From Anaerolineae bacterium (GTDB lineage Bacteria > Chloroflexota > Anaerolineae > Aggregatilineales > Phototrophicaceae): DNA of 64,000 nt. The notes below the pieces were generated by a model. That model had not been told where the DNA came from. It saw only the letters and a program-made list of their open reading frames with translations, and did not search any database. Location: NCBI GenBank assembly GCA_019912965.1, contig JAIOHM010000213.1, positions 1 to 64,000 of the forward strand, read 5' to 3'. Of the stretch, positions 16,684-26,367 are shown in pieces. A program made the position numbers and the translations under genes. Each line of letters starts with the position of its first letter. Position 1 is the stretch's first letter.

Positions 16684-17922
16684 TTGAGATACACGGCCTT
16701 GAAAAAAATGACTCGCTTACTGATCGTTGCCATGTTCGCACTGGCGGCTTGCACTGGGGGCGGGGGAGACTCGCAGCAGGTGCTTATCCCCACTGATACG
16801 CTTGCGCCTATCGTCAGTATGACGCCGCGTTTCACCGCTACACCCATTCCGACGCGTACACCGCTGCCGACTTACACCTATACACCGTCCAACACACCGA
16901 TCACTCCTACACCATCTGATACCCCGACGCCTACCGCTACCCCACCTGTGACAGGTATCATTGCCTCGCTGCAATCAGTTAATGTGCGTGAAGGGCCAGG
17001 GGTGGCTTTTGATGCTATTGAGGCACTGACACCCGGCACAGGGGTACAAATTCTGGGGCAAAATGAGGATGGTAAGTGGTTGAATATCCGCATGGAAAAT
17101 GGGCGTGAGGGCTGGATTGCGACCAGCTTGGTGCGTGTCAATCCGGTGCCAACAGGTGTACCTACGGCTACTCCTTCGCCTGATTTGACCGCATTGGCAC
17201 AGGGAACACCGTTACCGACGGCTATCTTCGGTGGTGGAACAATAACACCTACTCCGCCGGGTTCAGTTGTCACCGCTACACCACCGGGTACACCCGAATC
17301 TACTACACCAACACCGTTTGAAATCCCGGTCATTGACGTGAATTCGATTCAGCAAACTGCAACCGCATTGGCTGGTGGAATCAGTTTGCCAACGGTTCCG
17401 GGTGCAACAGCTACCTTTACGCCAGTTGGCAGCACCAGTGTCCCCGGCACACCAACTATCCCGGTTATTGGGGCGACAGTCACAGCTGGAACAGGTGTTG
17501 GAGGTGAAGGCAACGCGACTTCACAGCAAGGTGTAGATGTGCTGGCGTATTGCGATAACCGGATTTTTGGTAAGCCTGCACCCACCAACCTCTCAGCAGG
17601 AGCAACCATTGATGTGTTCTGGAGTTGGTATGTCAGTGATACAGAATACATTCAGCAGCATCTTGATAATGTGATCTATGAGGTGCGAGTGGATGGGGTT
17701 CTGCTGCAGGACTGGCGGTTGTATTCAACCCGTGTTCGCCAGCAGGCAGACGGCAACCATTATATCTATTGGTTTGTGCCGTATGGCCCGCTGACTGCCG
17801 GACAGCATACCATCACTTACAATGTAACCTGGCGGCAGCAGATCACCGATGGTTACGATGTATTCGGCCCCGGCACGAATCGGCCTGGTGAAAGTGGAAC
17901 CTGTACCTTTACAGTGAGCTAG
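16684..17922 (+). CDS. lipoprotein with SH3b domain and Thr/Pro-rich linkers
   Basis: The N-terminus is a lipoprotein signal (TRLLIVAMFALAAC, lipobox Cys about residue 22), so the protein should be anchored outside the membrane. A Thr/Pro-rich stretch leads to an SH3b domain (about 95-155: VNVREGPGVAFDAIEAL to GWIATSLVRV), more Thr/Pro linker, and a C-terminal beta-rich domain from about residue 285 that looks Ig-like (VIYEVRVDGVLLQDW, HTITYNVTW). The start is uncertain: TTG 16684, TTG 16699 and ATG 16708 all give the signal sequence. A role in wall binding or sensing is an inference; it is divergent from a histidine kinase gene. Confidence 0.82.
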   Translation: MRYTALKKMTRLLIVAMFALAACTGGGGDSQQVLIPTDTLAPIVSMTPRFTATPIPTRTPLPTYTYTPSNTPITPTPSDTPTPTATPPVTGIIASLQSVNVREGPGVAFDAIEALTPGTGVQILGQNEDGKWLNIRMENGREGWIATSLVRVNPVPTGVPTATPSPDLTALAQGTPLPTAIFGGGTITPTPPGSVVTATPPGTPESTTPTPFEIPVIDVNSIQQTATALAGGISLPTVPGATATFTPVGSTSVPGTPTIPVIGATVTAGTGVGGEGNATSQQGVDVLAYCDNRIFGKPAPTNLSAGATIDVFWSWYVSDTEYIQQHLDNVIYEVRVDGVLLQDWRLYSTRVRQQADGNHYIYWFVPYGPLTAGQHTITYNVTWRQQITDGYDVFGPGTNRPGESGTCTFTVS

Positions 17923-17926
17923 AATT

Positions 17927-17960
17927 AAAAGAGGGCATCTCAGCGGCTGTCCTCTTTTTT
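17927..17960. terminator. bidirectional intrinsic terminator
   Basis: AAAAGAGGGCA (17927-17937) pairs with TGTCCTCTTTT (17948-17958, one G-T pair) and is followed by further T residues. The A-run and T-run on either side suit termination in both directions between the convergent lipoprotein and histidine kinase genes. Confidence 0.8.
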
Positions 17961-17969
17961 GTTGTTTTA

Positions 17970-19502
17970 TCACTTAGTTTTTCGTTGCGGAATCAGGATG
18001 ATAAAACGCGCCCCACCCTCTGGCGCAGGTTCATAATGAATTGTTCCACCATGTACCGCCACAATACGTGCCACAATTGCCAACCCTAATCCGGTGCCGT
18101 GTGACTTGCCCATCGTTACGAATGGCTCAAACAAAGTATCAATAATTGTTGGGGGCACACCCGGCCCGTCGTCCGTGACCATAAAGCGGATGTGATCTCC
18201 CATTGGTTCAGCAGCAATTTCCACTTTACTGCCGCTGTGTTCTTCCAAGACATCCACCGCATTGTTAACGAGATTCTGAAACACACGCATCATGCGGTTA
18301 TAGTCGATATTGGCGTAGATGCCACGCGCTTTTTCGGTATTGAGCACCAAACTAACCGATCGCTCCAAACCACGCGGCATCAATAATTCCGCAACTTCGT
18401 TCAGATATTTCTCGATTTCAAGGGGCTTCATTTCGACTTTTTCGGTGCCCCGAACGTATTCCAGAATTTCCTGGGCAATATCGGAAACCAGATCAACATA
18501 CTTGATGATCTGGCCGACCATATAATCCCGTGATTCAGGGTCGTTGGCCGGGTGACCCAATTCTTCGGCTAAGAGTCGCACGGATGCCATTGGCTTGCGG
18601 ATGTCATGTACCACGCTGCCAACCGCTTGCCCAATCAAACTTAACCGTTCCGCTTGGCTCAATTTGTCGCGGGTGGCCTGAAGTTCATTGAGTGTTGCTT
18701 CCAGTTGGGTTTTCTCGTGTGCCAGCCGATCAACTAACCGAACCGCGTAAATGAACAATGCAGTATTTTGGGTGAGCGTGGTCAGCAGATTAACTTCATT
18801 GGCTTTGAAGTGGCTGTCTTCGCGTTCGTAGAGCAGCACCAATGCGCCGAGTTTTTCTTCGTTGTAACGCAGTGGTGCACAAATCATCCGGTCAGCATCG
18901 AAAAGTTGTGCCTGTTCATAGGCATACAGGGTGCTGAGTGCGAGTTCATGCACCCGGCCTGACCAGAAATCTGGCGTGGATTTTTCGCCAAAATAGCTGA
19001 CGGGTTTGATCTTAATGCTGGAATCGTCGCCTGTGTCTTCAACGACATAAATTACCCCAGCGTCAGCTTGAATGATACGATTGGTTTCTTCCAGCACGTT
19101 TCGAACAATCTCGTCCTGGGGAATACCCTGTACGAAACTGGTACCTAAGCCGTAAATCAGGTTCAATTCGTCGTAGCGGTCGAGGACTTCATCTGCCAGC
19201 AGATTACGACGCCAGGCTTCAGTCGCCAAAATAGAAAGTGTGAGGCTGAGGTGGTGCAGCGCACGAGGTAACTGGGGATCCAGATTCTCGCCGTATAATG
19301 CGACCTTCCCGATGATTTCGTTATCGACATGCAAGGTTTCCTGGCAGTCAGCCGGTTGGTCACGTTTTACCCCGTAGTAGTAGCTGCCATCCAACTCAAA
19401 TAGTGCCACCGAGTCCTTTATACCAAACAGTGACTCGAAGGAAAAAACAACGTCATCCAGCAGCGACGTAGGGAGAATGATGCTCAGGCTTGGTTTCGTC
19501 AC
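17970..19502 (-). CDS. soluble GAF-domain sensor histidine kinase (HisKA type)
   Basis: The 510-residue protein has no clear membrane segment. A GAF-like region spans about residues 120-265, then a coiled coil (about 265-290), HisKA with VGSVVHDIRKPMASVRLLAEEL, and a full HATPase: NLVNNAVDVLEEH (N box), VTDDGPGVPP (G1) and GTGLGLAIVARIVAVHGG (G2). It should autophosphorylate on the His of VVHDIRKP. It follows a receiver-domain gene on the same strand by 52 nt, so the two probably form a two-component pair. Confidence 0.93.
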   Translation of the reverse strand: MTKPSLSIILPTSLLDDVVFSFESLFGIKDSVALFELDGSYYYGVKRDQPADCQETLHVDNEIIGKVALYGENLDPQLPRALHHLSLTLSILATEAWRRNLLADEVLDRYDELNLIYGLGTSFVQGIPQDEIVRNVLEETNRIIQADAGVIYVVEDTGDDSSIKIKPVSYFGEKSTPDFWSGRVHELALSTLYAYEQAQLFDADRMICAPLRYNEEKLGALVLLYEREDSHFKANEVNLLTTLTQNTALFIYAVRLVDRLAHEKTQLEATLNELQATRDKLSQAERLSLIGQAVGSVVHDIRKPMASVRLLAEELGHPANDPESRDYMVGQIIKYVDLVSDIAQEILEYVRGTEKVEMKPLEIEKYLNEVAELLMPRGLERSVSLVLNTEKARGIYANIDYNRMMRVFQNLVNNAVDVLEEHSGSKVEIAAEPMGDHIRFMVTDDGPGVPPTIIDTLFEPFVTMGKSHGTGLGLAIVARIVAVHGGTIHYEPAPEGGARFIILIPQRKTK

Positions 19503-19554
19503 AGATCAATACTATCTCAAAATAGATGGCAGGTTGCGGCCGGCAGACCGCTTT

Positions 19555-19956
19555 CTACAAACCCCAAATGTTGCCCAGTTGACCCATCAACCGGGAGGGG
19601 TTGAAAGGTTTGGTCATAAAGTCATTGGCTCCAATAGCTTCTGCACGCTGGCGGTCAGTACTATTGCCACGCGCGGTCAGGATGACAATATACGGATTGT
19701 AATCCGTGATGCGACGTACGCGCTGGCAAACATCGTAGCCGTTTAATTTAGGCAGCAATACATCCAGCAAAATCAAATCGGGGCGTTCGTCTTCGGCGAT
19801 TTTCAAGGCTTCTTCGCCATCTTCGGCCATCAGGATTTGCAGCCCTTTTACCCGCATTCGTTCGAAGACGTGCACAAGGAGAACGCGCGTCATATCCTCA
19901 TCATCAACGATGAGAACTTTATGTTTATGTCCATTTGAGCCATTGGAATCGGGCAT
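19555..19956 (-). CDS. response regulator, receiver domain only
   Basis: The 133-residue protein is a single CheY-like receiver: VLIVDDED at the start, the phosphoacceptor Asp in LILLDVLLPKLNGYDV, ILTARG for the Thr switch, and NDFMTKPF with the conserved Lys. No DNA-binding output domain follows. ATG 19956 is chosen because GGGGA lies 5-9 nt upstream; an in-frame start at 19998 would add 14 residues. It is the first gene of an apparent operon with the downstream histidine kinase. Confidence 0.92.
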   Translation of the reverse strand: MPDSNGSNGHKHKVLIVDDEDMTRVLLVHVFERMRVKGLQILMAEDGEEALKIAEDERPDLILLDVLLPKLNGYDVCQRVRRITDYNPYIVILTARGNSTDRQRAEAIGANDFMTKPFNPSRLMGQLGNIWGL

Positions 19957-20177
19957 AATTCCCCAAACTGTGTTGCCGTGTATTGTCACGTTTTTCACAT
20001 TATAATCGAAGTCTATTTAACGAAGATAAAAGGTTTCGATTCCCGAACCCAACTTACGGCGGTTTCTAACCAATTTTTCACAAGTATATAACCTAAGTAA
20101 GGTTTGCTGGAAATCCCCGTTAGCAATCCGCAGCCTGTTTACCGCTTATCTTGCTTATATTGTTACGCCTATTCAAT

Positions 20178-20226
20178 AAAAAGGCGACTCTGCGTAGGTG
20201 AATCACCCAACAAGAGCCGCCTTTTA
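20178..20226. terminator. intrinsic terminator downstream of isocitrate dehydrogenase
   Basis: AAAAGGCGACTCT and AGAGCCGCCTTTT (ending at about 20225) pair with one mismatch, flanked by A-rich and T-rich runs. It lies after the isocitrate dehydrogenase stop codon and would terminate that minus-strand transcript, possibly in both directions. The rest of 19957-20177 shows no gene. Confidence 0.75.
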
Positions 20227-20259
20227 TAGCCTAAAGGAGTGTTTCAGGTGTGCTAGAGT

Positions 20260-21507
20260 TTAGCCCATATTACGGATGACCGCAGTAGCGAATTCGCTGG
20301 TCTTGACTTCGGTTGCACCCTGTGTCTGGCGCGCGAAATCATAGGTCACAATCTTTTCATCCAGCGTCTTCTCATATGCTTTCGTAATCAGATCAGCCGA
20401 TTCCTGCCAACCAATATGTTCCAGCATCATGACACCACTGAACAACAGCGAACCGGGATTCACTTTATCGAGATTGGTGTATTTGGGGGCAGTGCCGTGG
20501 GTGGCCTCGAACAGTGCCACTGTGTCGCCAATGTTCGCTCCTGGGGCAATACCGACACCACCAACTTCGGCTGCAATCGCATCGCTCAAGTAGTCACCAT
20601 TCAGGTTCGGGGTAGCAATAACCTCAAATTCTGACGGACGCAGCAACATCTTCTGGAACATGATGTCGGCGATGGTGTCCTGAATCAGAATTTTACCTTC
20701 TGGCACTTTGCCGCCGTGCTTGGCTTCCACATCTGCCCATGAAATAGTTTCGTTGGGGAATTCTTCTGCGGCTACTTCGTAACCCCATTTCTGGAACGCA
20801 CCTTCGGTGAACTTCTGGATATTGCCTTTGTGAACCAGTGTGACACTCTTGCGTTTGTGGTCAATGGCATACTGGATGGCTGCGCGGATCAGACGCTTGC
20901 TGCCAAATGGACTGATCGGCTTGATGCCGAGGCCGGCATCTTCAAAAAATTCTGCACCTAATTCCTCGCGCAGGAATTTCGCCAATTTCTTATTTTCTGG
21001 CGAGCCGGATTCGTATTCGATGCCTGCATAAACATCTTCAGTATTTTCGCGGTAGATCACCACATCGACTTCTTCCGGATGTTTCAGTGGGCTGGGGACA
21101 CCACGATACCAACGCACCGGACGCACACAACTATACAGATCAAGCACCTGGCGGAGTGTGACATTCAGACTGCGGAAACCGCCGCCTACAGGCGTTGTCA
21201 GCGGCCCTTTGATGCCAACCAGAAATTCGCGCAGGGCATCAAACGTTTCTTCCGGCATATAGTCACCATTGTAAATGCTTGCCGCTTTCTCACCAGAATA
21301 GACTTCCATCCAGGCGATTTTGCGCTGGCCGCCGTAAGCCTTCTGTACCGCCGCATCCCAGATGCGTTTACTGGCGGTCATAATGTCGTAGCCGATACCG
21401 TCGCCTTCAATAAATAGCAGAATCGGATTATCCGGCACGTTCAGTTTGCCGTTGTTGACCGTAATTTTCTGTCCATCCTGCGGAACGACAACCTTGTCAA
21501 ACGCCAT
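20260..21507 (-). CDS. icd: NADP-dependent isocitrate dehydrogenase
   Basis: This TCA-cycle enzyme converts isocitrate to 2-oxoglutarate and CO2. The 415-residue protein matches the homodimeric bacterial type: GDGIGYDIM near the N-terminus, the substrate loop [40 protein letters not shown] and [19 protein letters not shown]. The Lys-Tyr after GTAP is the pair that E. coli Icd uses to bind the 2'-phosphate of NADP, so NADP use is inferred. AAGGAG sits 8-13 nt before the ATG, and a TATAAT -10 box lies at 21546-21551 on the minus strand; no good -35 was seen. Monocistronic, ending in a terminator. Confidence 0.97.
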   Translation of the reverse strand: MAFDKVVVPQDGQKITVNNGKLNVPDNPILLFIEGDGIGYDIMTASKRIWDAAVQKAYGGQRKIAWMEVYSGEKAASIYNGDYMPEETFDALREFLVGIKGPLTTPVGGGFRSLNVTLRQVLDLYSCVRPVRWYRGVPSPLKHPEEVDVVIYRENTEDVYAGIEYESGSPENKKLAKFLREELGAEFFEDAGLGIKPISPFGSKRLIRAAIQYAIDHKRKSVTLVHKGNIQKFTEGAFQKWGYEVAAEEFPNETISWADVEAKHGGKVPEGKILIQDTIADIMFQKMLLRPSEFEVIATPNLNGDYLSDAIAAEVGGVGIAPGANIGDTVALFEATHGTAPKYTNLDKVNPGSLLFSGVMMLEHIGWQESADLITKAYEKTLDEKIVTYDFARQTQGATEVKTSEFATAVIRNMG

Positions 21508-21649
21508 TGATTGATCTCCTTAAAATTTGCAGTGATTTACGGTTGATTATACGTGCCGTGTGCCCTTCCGCCTATGCACATTTTGGCAATAGCAGATGTG
21601 GTGCTAAACTATCGTTCTGGCATACCTGTGTATCCCGAAGGAACGCCCT

Positions 21650-22972
21650 ATGTCTTCCATCCTGCAAGTTGCTATCGGTATGGTGTTCATCTACAGCCTG
21701 TTGAGCATCCTGGTTACTCAGATCAACACCGTCATCCTGAACATCCTCAACCTGCGTGCCAAGCAGTTGAAAGAGGGGTTGGTGGAACTGGTACAGGATA
21801 AAGAATTGCAGGCCAAAATCCTTGCACATCCTCTGATTCGTATGGTGGAGGCACGCGTTACCCCCTCAGCTTCCCTTACACCCGAACAGGCTGAAGACAT
21901 CGTAAATAGTGAGCCGACTCAGGTGACTTACATCGAACCCAGCACATTCGTTGAAGCCCTCATCAGTTTGTTCACGGCTGACGCCGACAATACGATTTTT
22001 AAACCCCTTGAAGAAGCTATTTCATTTCTGCCGAATAACGATCAAAAAGTGAAACTGCGGGAGATGATTCGCGATTTACGCAGTTTTGGTGATACCGATA
22101 CCAACAAACTGCGGGCGGCAATTCTCGAACTCCCCAACGAAAATCATAAGCAGGTACTTTCGTATTCGCTGGAAGCGGTTGAGGATGCGCTGGGACGTTT
22201 GCCGATCAAGGCTGGGCAGCTTGTGCCGCTGCTAGAAGGTATCCGTAAGATCAAGGATGAAGCCTTTCAGGATGCCATCAAAACCGTGCTGGTCACGGCA
22301 CAGTCTTTACAGGATGCTCGCACCAAACTGGAAAACTGGTTTAATGATGGCATGAACCGGGTATCCGAAATCTATAAGCGCAAAATTCAACTGATTTCGC
22401 TGCTGGTGGGGTTGGTGCTGGCATTGCTGCTGAATGCCGACTCGCTGCAACTGCTGCGTGCTTTCTGGGAAGATCCTGCGCTGCGGCAATCAGTTTCAGA
22501 AACGGCTAAAGAGTCCATTCCCGCGCTGGAGGAGCAAATTAACCAGAGCCAAGGTGCGCAGTCACAAGCGGAAGCAGGGGAAGGCGCGGTGCAGCAATCC
22601 GCCGAAGAAGTTAGTCGTTCGTTGCAGCAGCTACTTGATTTGCAACTGCCGATTGGCTGGGAATTTACGCCCATTACCGAAGAATTGATCGCAACTAGTC
22701 AAGCTGCCGGATTACCCGACCCGCGCGAGAACTCGCGCAATGTGTGGAACTTTTTGCCTGGCAATAATTCTGCTTGGCTGCGGATGATGTTCCAGAAAAT
22801 TATTGGTTTGGTCGCTACGATGATTGCGATTGCCCAGGGTGCACCGTTCTGGTTTGATTTGTTGCGCCGTATTGCAGGTGGTAGTTCATCTGGTCAGCAG
22901 CCTTCCAATATTACGGTCACCGTCAATAATCCCAACTCACCGCCAAATGATTGGAGCAATGTGCAGGGGTAA
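21650..22972 (+). CDS. membrane protein of unknown function with three predicted TM segments
   Basis: I do not recognise a named family. The 440-residue protein has one hydrophobic segment at the N-terminus (VAIGMVFIYSLLSILVTQI), a long mostly helical soluble part (about 30-235), a second segment at about 245-262 (LISLLVGLVLALLLNA), a Gln/Glu-rich stretch (about 285-320), and a third near residue 390 (IIGLVATMIAIAQGAPFWFD). The tail is short and Gly/Ser/Asn-rich. It stands alone between the divergent icd and the convergent phosphohexomutase gene. Real coding is supported by uninterrupted reading and a clean terminator after it. Confidence 0.85.
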   Translation: MSSILQVAIGMVFIYSLLSILVTQINTVILNILNLRAKQLKEGLVELVQDKELQAKILAHPLIRMVEARVTPSASLTPEQAEDIVNSEPTQVTYIEPSTFVEALISLFTADADNTIFKPLEEAISFLPNNDQKVKLREMIRDLRSFGDTDTNKLRAAILELPNENHKQVLSYSLEAVEDALGRLPIKAGQLVPLLEGIRKIKDEAFQDAIKTVLVTAQSLQDARTKLENWFNDGMNRVSEIYKRKIQLISLLVGLVLALLLNADSLQLLRAFWEDPALRQSVSETAKESIPALEEQINQSQGAQSQAEAGEGAVQQSAEEVSRSLQQLLDLQLPIGWEFTPITEELIATSQAAGLPDPRENSRNVWNFLPGNNSAWLRMMFQKIIGLVATMIAIAQGAPFWFDLLRRIAGGSSSGQQPSNITVTVNNPNSPPNDWSNVQG

Positions 22973-22976
22973 TAAA

Positions 22977-23007
22977 AAAGGGAAGAGTATCATTGACACT
23001 TCCCTTT
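22977..23007. terminator. bidirectional intrinsic terminator
   Basis: AAAGGGAAG (22977-22985) and CTTCCCTTT (22999-23007) are exact inverted repeats flanked by an A-run on the left, placed between two convergent genes. It can end both the upstream plus-strand gene and the phosphohexomutase operon. Confidence 0.8.
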
Positions 23008-23024
23008 AGATCAGATTTAGTCTT

Positions 23025-24461
23025 TCAGGTGATGACTTTCTGGCCCAATTCGCTGCCCATTTTCAGCAGGGCATCGCGGGTTTCCGGGGTGCGGGCTTCG
23101 GCGTAAATTCGCAGTACAGGTTCTGTTCCACTGGGGCGAATCAACAGCCAGCTATGATCTGCTAGATAAAATTTTGCCCCATCCATTGTATCCATACGCA
23201 CAACAGATTCTCCATGAACCTGTTTGGGTGCGGCATCGACAAGCATTTTGACCATTTGCTTTTTTGGCACTTGATGCGCGAGCCGGACATCAATCCGGTC
23301 ATAATGTGCCGGGCCAAATTTCGCCCGTAAATCCGCCACGATTTCATGCAGCGGTGCTTTGGCTTCGGCCATTACTTCCAAAAGGAGAAGACCCATCAGA
23401 ATGCCATCTCCTTCTGGAATGTGGCCACGAATGCTGATGCCGCCGCTTTCTTCGCCGCCCATCAGAATGTCACGTTTCATCATCAAATCTGCGATGTAGT
23501 TAAAGCCCACTGGTGTTTCATGCAGGGTGAGGCCGTATTTATCACATATGCTATCAATCATCAGTGTTGTTGAAACCGTTTTTACCACATCGCCACGCTG
23601 TCCCTTGCCTTCGATCAGTTGGCGTAGCACCAGAGCGAAAACGGTGTGCGGGTCGATAAAATTGCCCTGTGCATCGATTGCACCAATACGGTCGGCATCT
23701 CCATCCGTTGCCAATCCCACATCAGCCTGTGTGCGCTGCACGGCGGCTACCAGTTCGTTCAGGTAGCGGGCAATGGGTTCCGGGTGGATACCCCCAAAAC
23801 CGGGATTGAGCAAGCCGCGAATTTCGGTGACATGACAGCGCGAACGGGAAAGGATGCTCATAAATGCGCCGCGTCCTGCGCCCCACATGGCATCAGCTAC
23901 GATGTTCAGTTCACCCTGCGAAATCTTGTCCAAATCAACGAGCGTACTCAAATGCTGATAATACACCCATGACGGATCAAAACTGCGGATCAGCCCCAGA
24001 TCGAGTGCCCGATTGTAATCCATCAGGTTTGGGCCGCGCGCTTCGCGTTCCATCAATTCCAGTTCTTTTTCCACCAAAGCGCATTCTTCGGCTGTTGCGC
24101 TGCCGCCGTAAGCCGCTTTGAGCTTAAAACCGTTATATCGCGGTGGATTGTGACTGGCTGTGATAACTATCCCTGCGTTCGCACCTTTTTCTTTCACATT
24201 ATAGGAAACTGCCGGGGTAGGGGTGTCAGTACGCGTTAGCCATGCGATAATGCCGTTGCCAGCCATCACTCGGGCTGCTTCCGCGGCAAATCTGTCGGAA
24301 AGAAAACGGGTGTCGTAACCGATCACGACTTCGGGCTGTTTATCACCCGTGTGTGATTTGTTTACCCAATCGGCCACCGCCTGTGCGATCAGCCGTAAAT
24401 TATCAAATGTGAACGTATCGGCAATGACAGCACGCCAGCCGTCGGTGCCAAATCGAATCAT
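23025..24461 (-). CDS. phosphoglucomutase/phosphomannomutase family phosphohexomutase
   Basis: The enzyme moves phosphate between C6 and C1 of hexoses, feeding sugar-nucleotide synthesis. All four family signatures are present: TASHNPPRYNGFK with the catalytic Ser, the Mg2+ loop DGDADRIG, the sugar-binding GEESGGI, and the phosphate-binding RPSGTEPVLRIY. The ATG at 24461 is chosen because it gives the standard start MIRFGTDGWR and has GAGAGG upstream; a TTG at 24488 is also in frame. Length is 478 residues. It ends an operon with a TM protein and a G1P-dehydrogenase-like gene. Whether glucose- or mannose-phosphate is preferred is unclear. Confidence 0.93.
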   Translation of the reverse strand: MIRFGTDGWRAVIADTFTFDNLRLIAQAVADWVNKSHTGDKQPEVVIGYDTRFLSDRFAAEAARVMAGNGIIAWLTRTDTPTPAVSYNVKEKGANAGIVITASHNPPRYNGFKLKAAYGGSATAEECALVEKELELMEREARGPNLMDYNRALDLGLIRSFDPSWVYYQHLSTLVDLDKISQGELNIVADAMWGAGRGAFMSILSRSRCHVTEIRGLLNPGFGGIHPEPIARYLNELVAAVQRTQADVGLATDGDADRIGAIDAQGNFIDPHTVFALVLRQLIEGKGQRGDVVKTVSTTLMIDSICDKYGLTLHETPVGFNYIADLMMKRDILMGGEESGGISIRGHIPEGDGILMGLLLLEVMAEAKAPLHEIVADLRAKFGPAHYDRIDVRLAHQVPKKQMVKMLVDAAPKQVHGESVVRMDTMDGAKFYLADHSWLLIRPSGTEPVLRIYAEARTPETRDALLKMGSELGQKVIT

Positions 24462-24484
24462 ATGTAACTTATCCTCTCGTGAAT

Positions 24485-25159
24485 TCAATTACTGAGGGTG
24501 AAAGACGCTTGTCCAACAGGTTTATCCCGATTTAGATAAATCGCTGCGGTGTAAGTGCCCATTCCGTAATTCTGCGCCAGTTGTGCCCCATTAAAGCCAA
24601 AACTCACGCAGGCATTCGTGTATGTCTGCGGCACCACCATTGGTGGATTAACCCGAAAAACCTCAAACTGATTCATGGCTAATTGGGCATCAATTGTCTG
24701 ATTTATTGTCAGAGCGCCCTGATAAATAACATGAATTGTATCAGATGTATTGAATGTAGTTGTGGTTTCCACTGGGCAACCATTGGTATCCACATTTTTG
24801 GCGGTCACAATAGTTTGCTCGTCATTCGATGGCGATGGATTAGCGGCCATGTGTATCTCAAGATTCATGGTCAATGACTGCGGTGTCATAACATTGATTG
24901 CGGGCATCATAACAACAGGCAGGCTGTTTGATTCCTGTATGCGCTGGCTTGGCTGTAGCAGCAAGAAGGCAATTACACCTGTCTGCGCGATAACTGCAAC
25001 CAACAGGATAATCACCAGCCACCTTATGCGAGGTGACGTGGGCTTCGTCTTGCGTTTGGCTTTGTAGGATTCCTCAATAACGAGAAATTGTTCAGCCTCA
25101 CCACCTTGCATCAAATCATCAAGTGGAACACCAGCCTCTGTGTCAGACTCATGTGGCAT
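24485..25159 (-). CDS. single-pass membrane protein of unknown function
   Basis: The 224-residue protein has an acidic then basic cytosolic N-terminus (about 1-46), one strong transmembrane segment (WLVIILLVAVIAQTGVIAFL, about 47-66), and an extracellular part with repeated beta-like segments and two cysteines. I recognise no family. It lies 6 nt after the G1P-dehydrogenase-like gene and 23 nt before the phosphohexomutase gene, so the three are probably one transcript. Confidence 0.75.
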   Translation of the reverse strand: MPHESDTEAGVPLDDLMQGGEAEQFLVIEESYKAKRKTKPTSPRIRWLVIILLVAVIAQTGVIAFLLLQPSQRIQESNSLPVVMMPAINVMTPQSLTMNLEIHMAANPSPSNDEQTIVTAKNVDTNGCPVETTTTFNTSDTIHVIYQGALTINQTIDAQLAMNQFEVFRVNPPMVVPQTYTNACVSFGFNGAQLAQNYGMGTYTAAIYLNRDKPVGQASFTLSN

Positions 25160-25165
25160 TGCGGA

Positions 25166-26185
25166 CTATCCCACCGCGTCTAGACCGGTTTTTACGACGA
25201 GATCAAGCACTTGTTCTGGTGTTGGGGCATACTCGTTCAGGATGCTGTACGGCAGATTATGCCGCCGCACATAATCCGGCAGATTTCTAATGGTGTCCAT
25301 AACATCCGTCGAACGAAGTTGGTCAAGGCGGATACCTGCCGAAAGAATAGTATCACGAATGGGCGCGATGTCCTGCCCATGTACTGCTGCTGCGATCAAA
25401 ATTCCCGGTCCTACCAGATCAGCATAAGGTACACCGTAACCGCTGGCGGTGCGTCCTTCAATAGCATAAGCAAAATACTGTTCACTGCCTTCCTGTGGGC
25501 GGTTGTGCCCAATCTGGTTGGTCAACTGTACTTCGGTACACATCAAATCCAGCAGATTGCGCAGTGATTCAACCCGCCCTTGTCCTACGCCGGGAGCGAT
25601 TTTGAACGCTTGCTGCGCGATGCCCGCTGCCAAGCCCGCTGCCCAGGGTAGAAAGCGTGTATCAGGCGTAGTCTTGTTGCGCTCGGCGGCATAACGCCAG
25701 TCGAGCAAACCTGTGACAATACTCAACAATTCACAAATTCCTGTTCCTCGAATTTGTGGCGGCGCATTGCGAATAATTTCCCAATCCAGAATGACAGTCT
25801 GCGCCGGGCCAGTGGTTACATAGTGCACTGTACCACCTTCACGCACAGCAACCAGTGCAGTAAAAAAGCCATCCACACTCAAAGCCGTAGGAATAGTGAT
25901 AACCGGGAGTTTGCGTGCCCAGCCAATGTATTTGGCCGCGTCCGAAGCCAACCCCCCTCCGACTGCATAAACGACCTCAACCTGAGGCGGGATATCGGCT
26001 GCAAGCTGCTTGAAAAAGTCGTGATCGGCTTTATGCGGCTCGGCCTGCACCACAATCGGGAGGTTCAGGAGCTTTCCTGCGGCTTCCCATGCTGGGCCTC
26101 CGGTGAGCAACGCAGTGGGGCGTGTTTCGGTCACACTACTCAGATCGCGGATTTCAATCCGGGGTAACGGCCAGATCGTTGTCAT
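25166..26185 (-). CDS. sn-glycerol-1-phosphate dehydrogenase-like protein with altered metal ligands
   Basis: The 339-residue protein has the fold of the iron-containing alcohol dehydrogenase/G1PDH (AraM, EgsA) group: VYAVGGGLASDAAKYIGWA for the dinucleotide, PTALSVDGFFT, and LLDWRYA. The three usual metal ligands appear replaced: the Asp of the G-D-x-[IL] motif is Glu (about 152), the His of GSEH is Gln (about 236), and the later HG motif is Tyr-Gly (about 250). It may use another metal, another reaction, or be non-catalytic. G1PDH makes archaeal-type lipid backbones, but this should not be assumed here. First gene of an operon ending in phosphohexomutase. Confidence 0.75.
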   Translation of the reverse strand: MTTIWPLPRIEIRDLSSVTETRPTALLTGGPAWEAAGKLLNLPIVVQAEPHKADHDFFKQLAADIPPQVEVVYAVGGGLASDAAKYIGWARKLPVITIPTALSVDGFFTALVAVREGGTVHYVTTGPAQTVILDWEIIRNAPPQIRGTGICELLSIVTGLLDWRYAAERNKTTPDTRFLPWAAGLAAGIAQQAFKIAPGVGQGRVESLRNLLDLMCTEVQLTNQIGHNRPQEGSEQYFAYAIEGRTASGYGVPYADLVGPGILIAAAVHGQDIAPIRDTILSAGIRLDQLRSTDVMDTIRNLPDYVRRHNLPYSILNEYAPTPEQVLDLVVKTGLDAVG

Positions 26186-26367
26186 AAACGGCGCTCCATG
26201 CGGGAATTTACCAAACTTGCCTAACTATAGTGCGAAACGCAATAATTTCCAAACCTAGTTCCGCCTACGCATTCTAACCTGATTGCAACTTGAAGGAAAA
26301 TGGCGGATAGGACACAATTAGGACGCTATCCGTTTGGCGCACGCATCGGCGCAGGGGAACGATTTTC

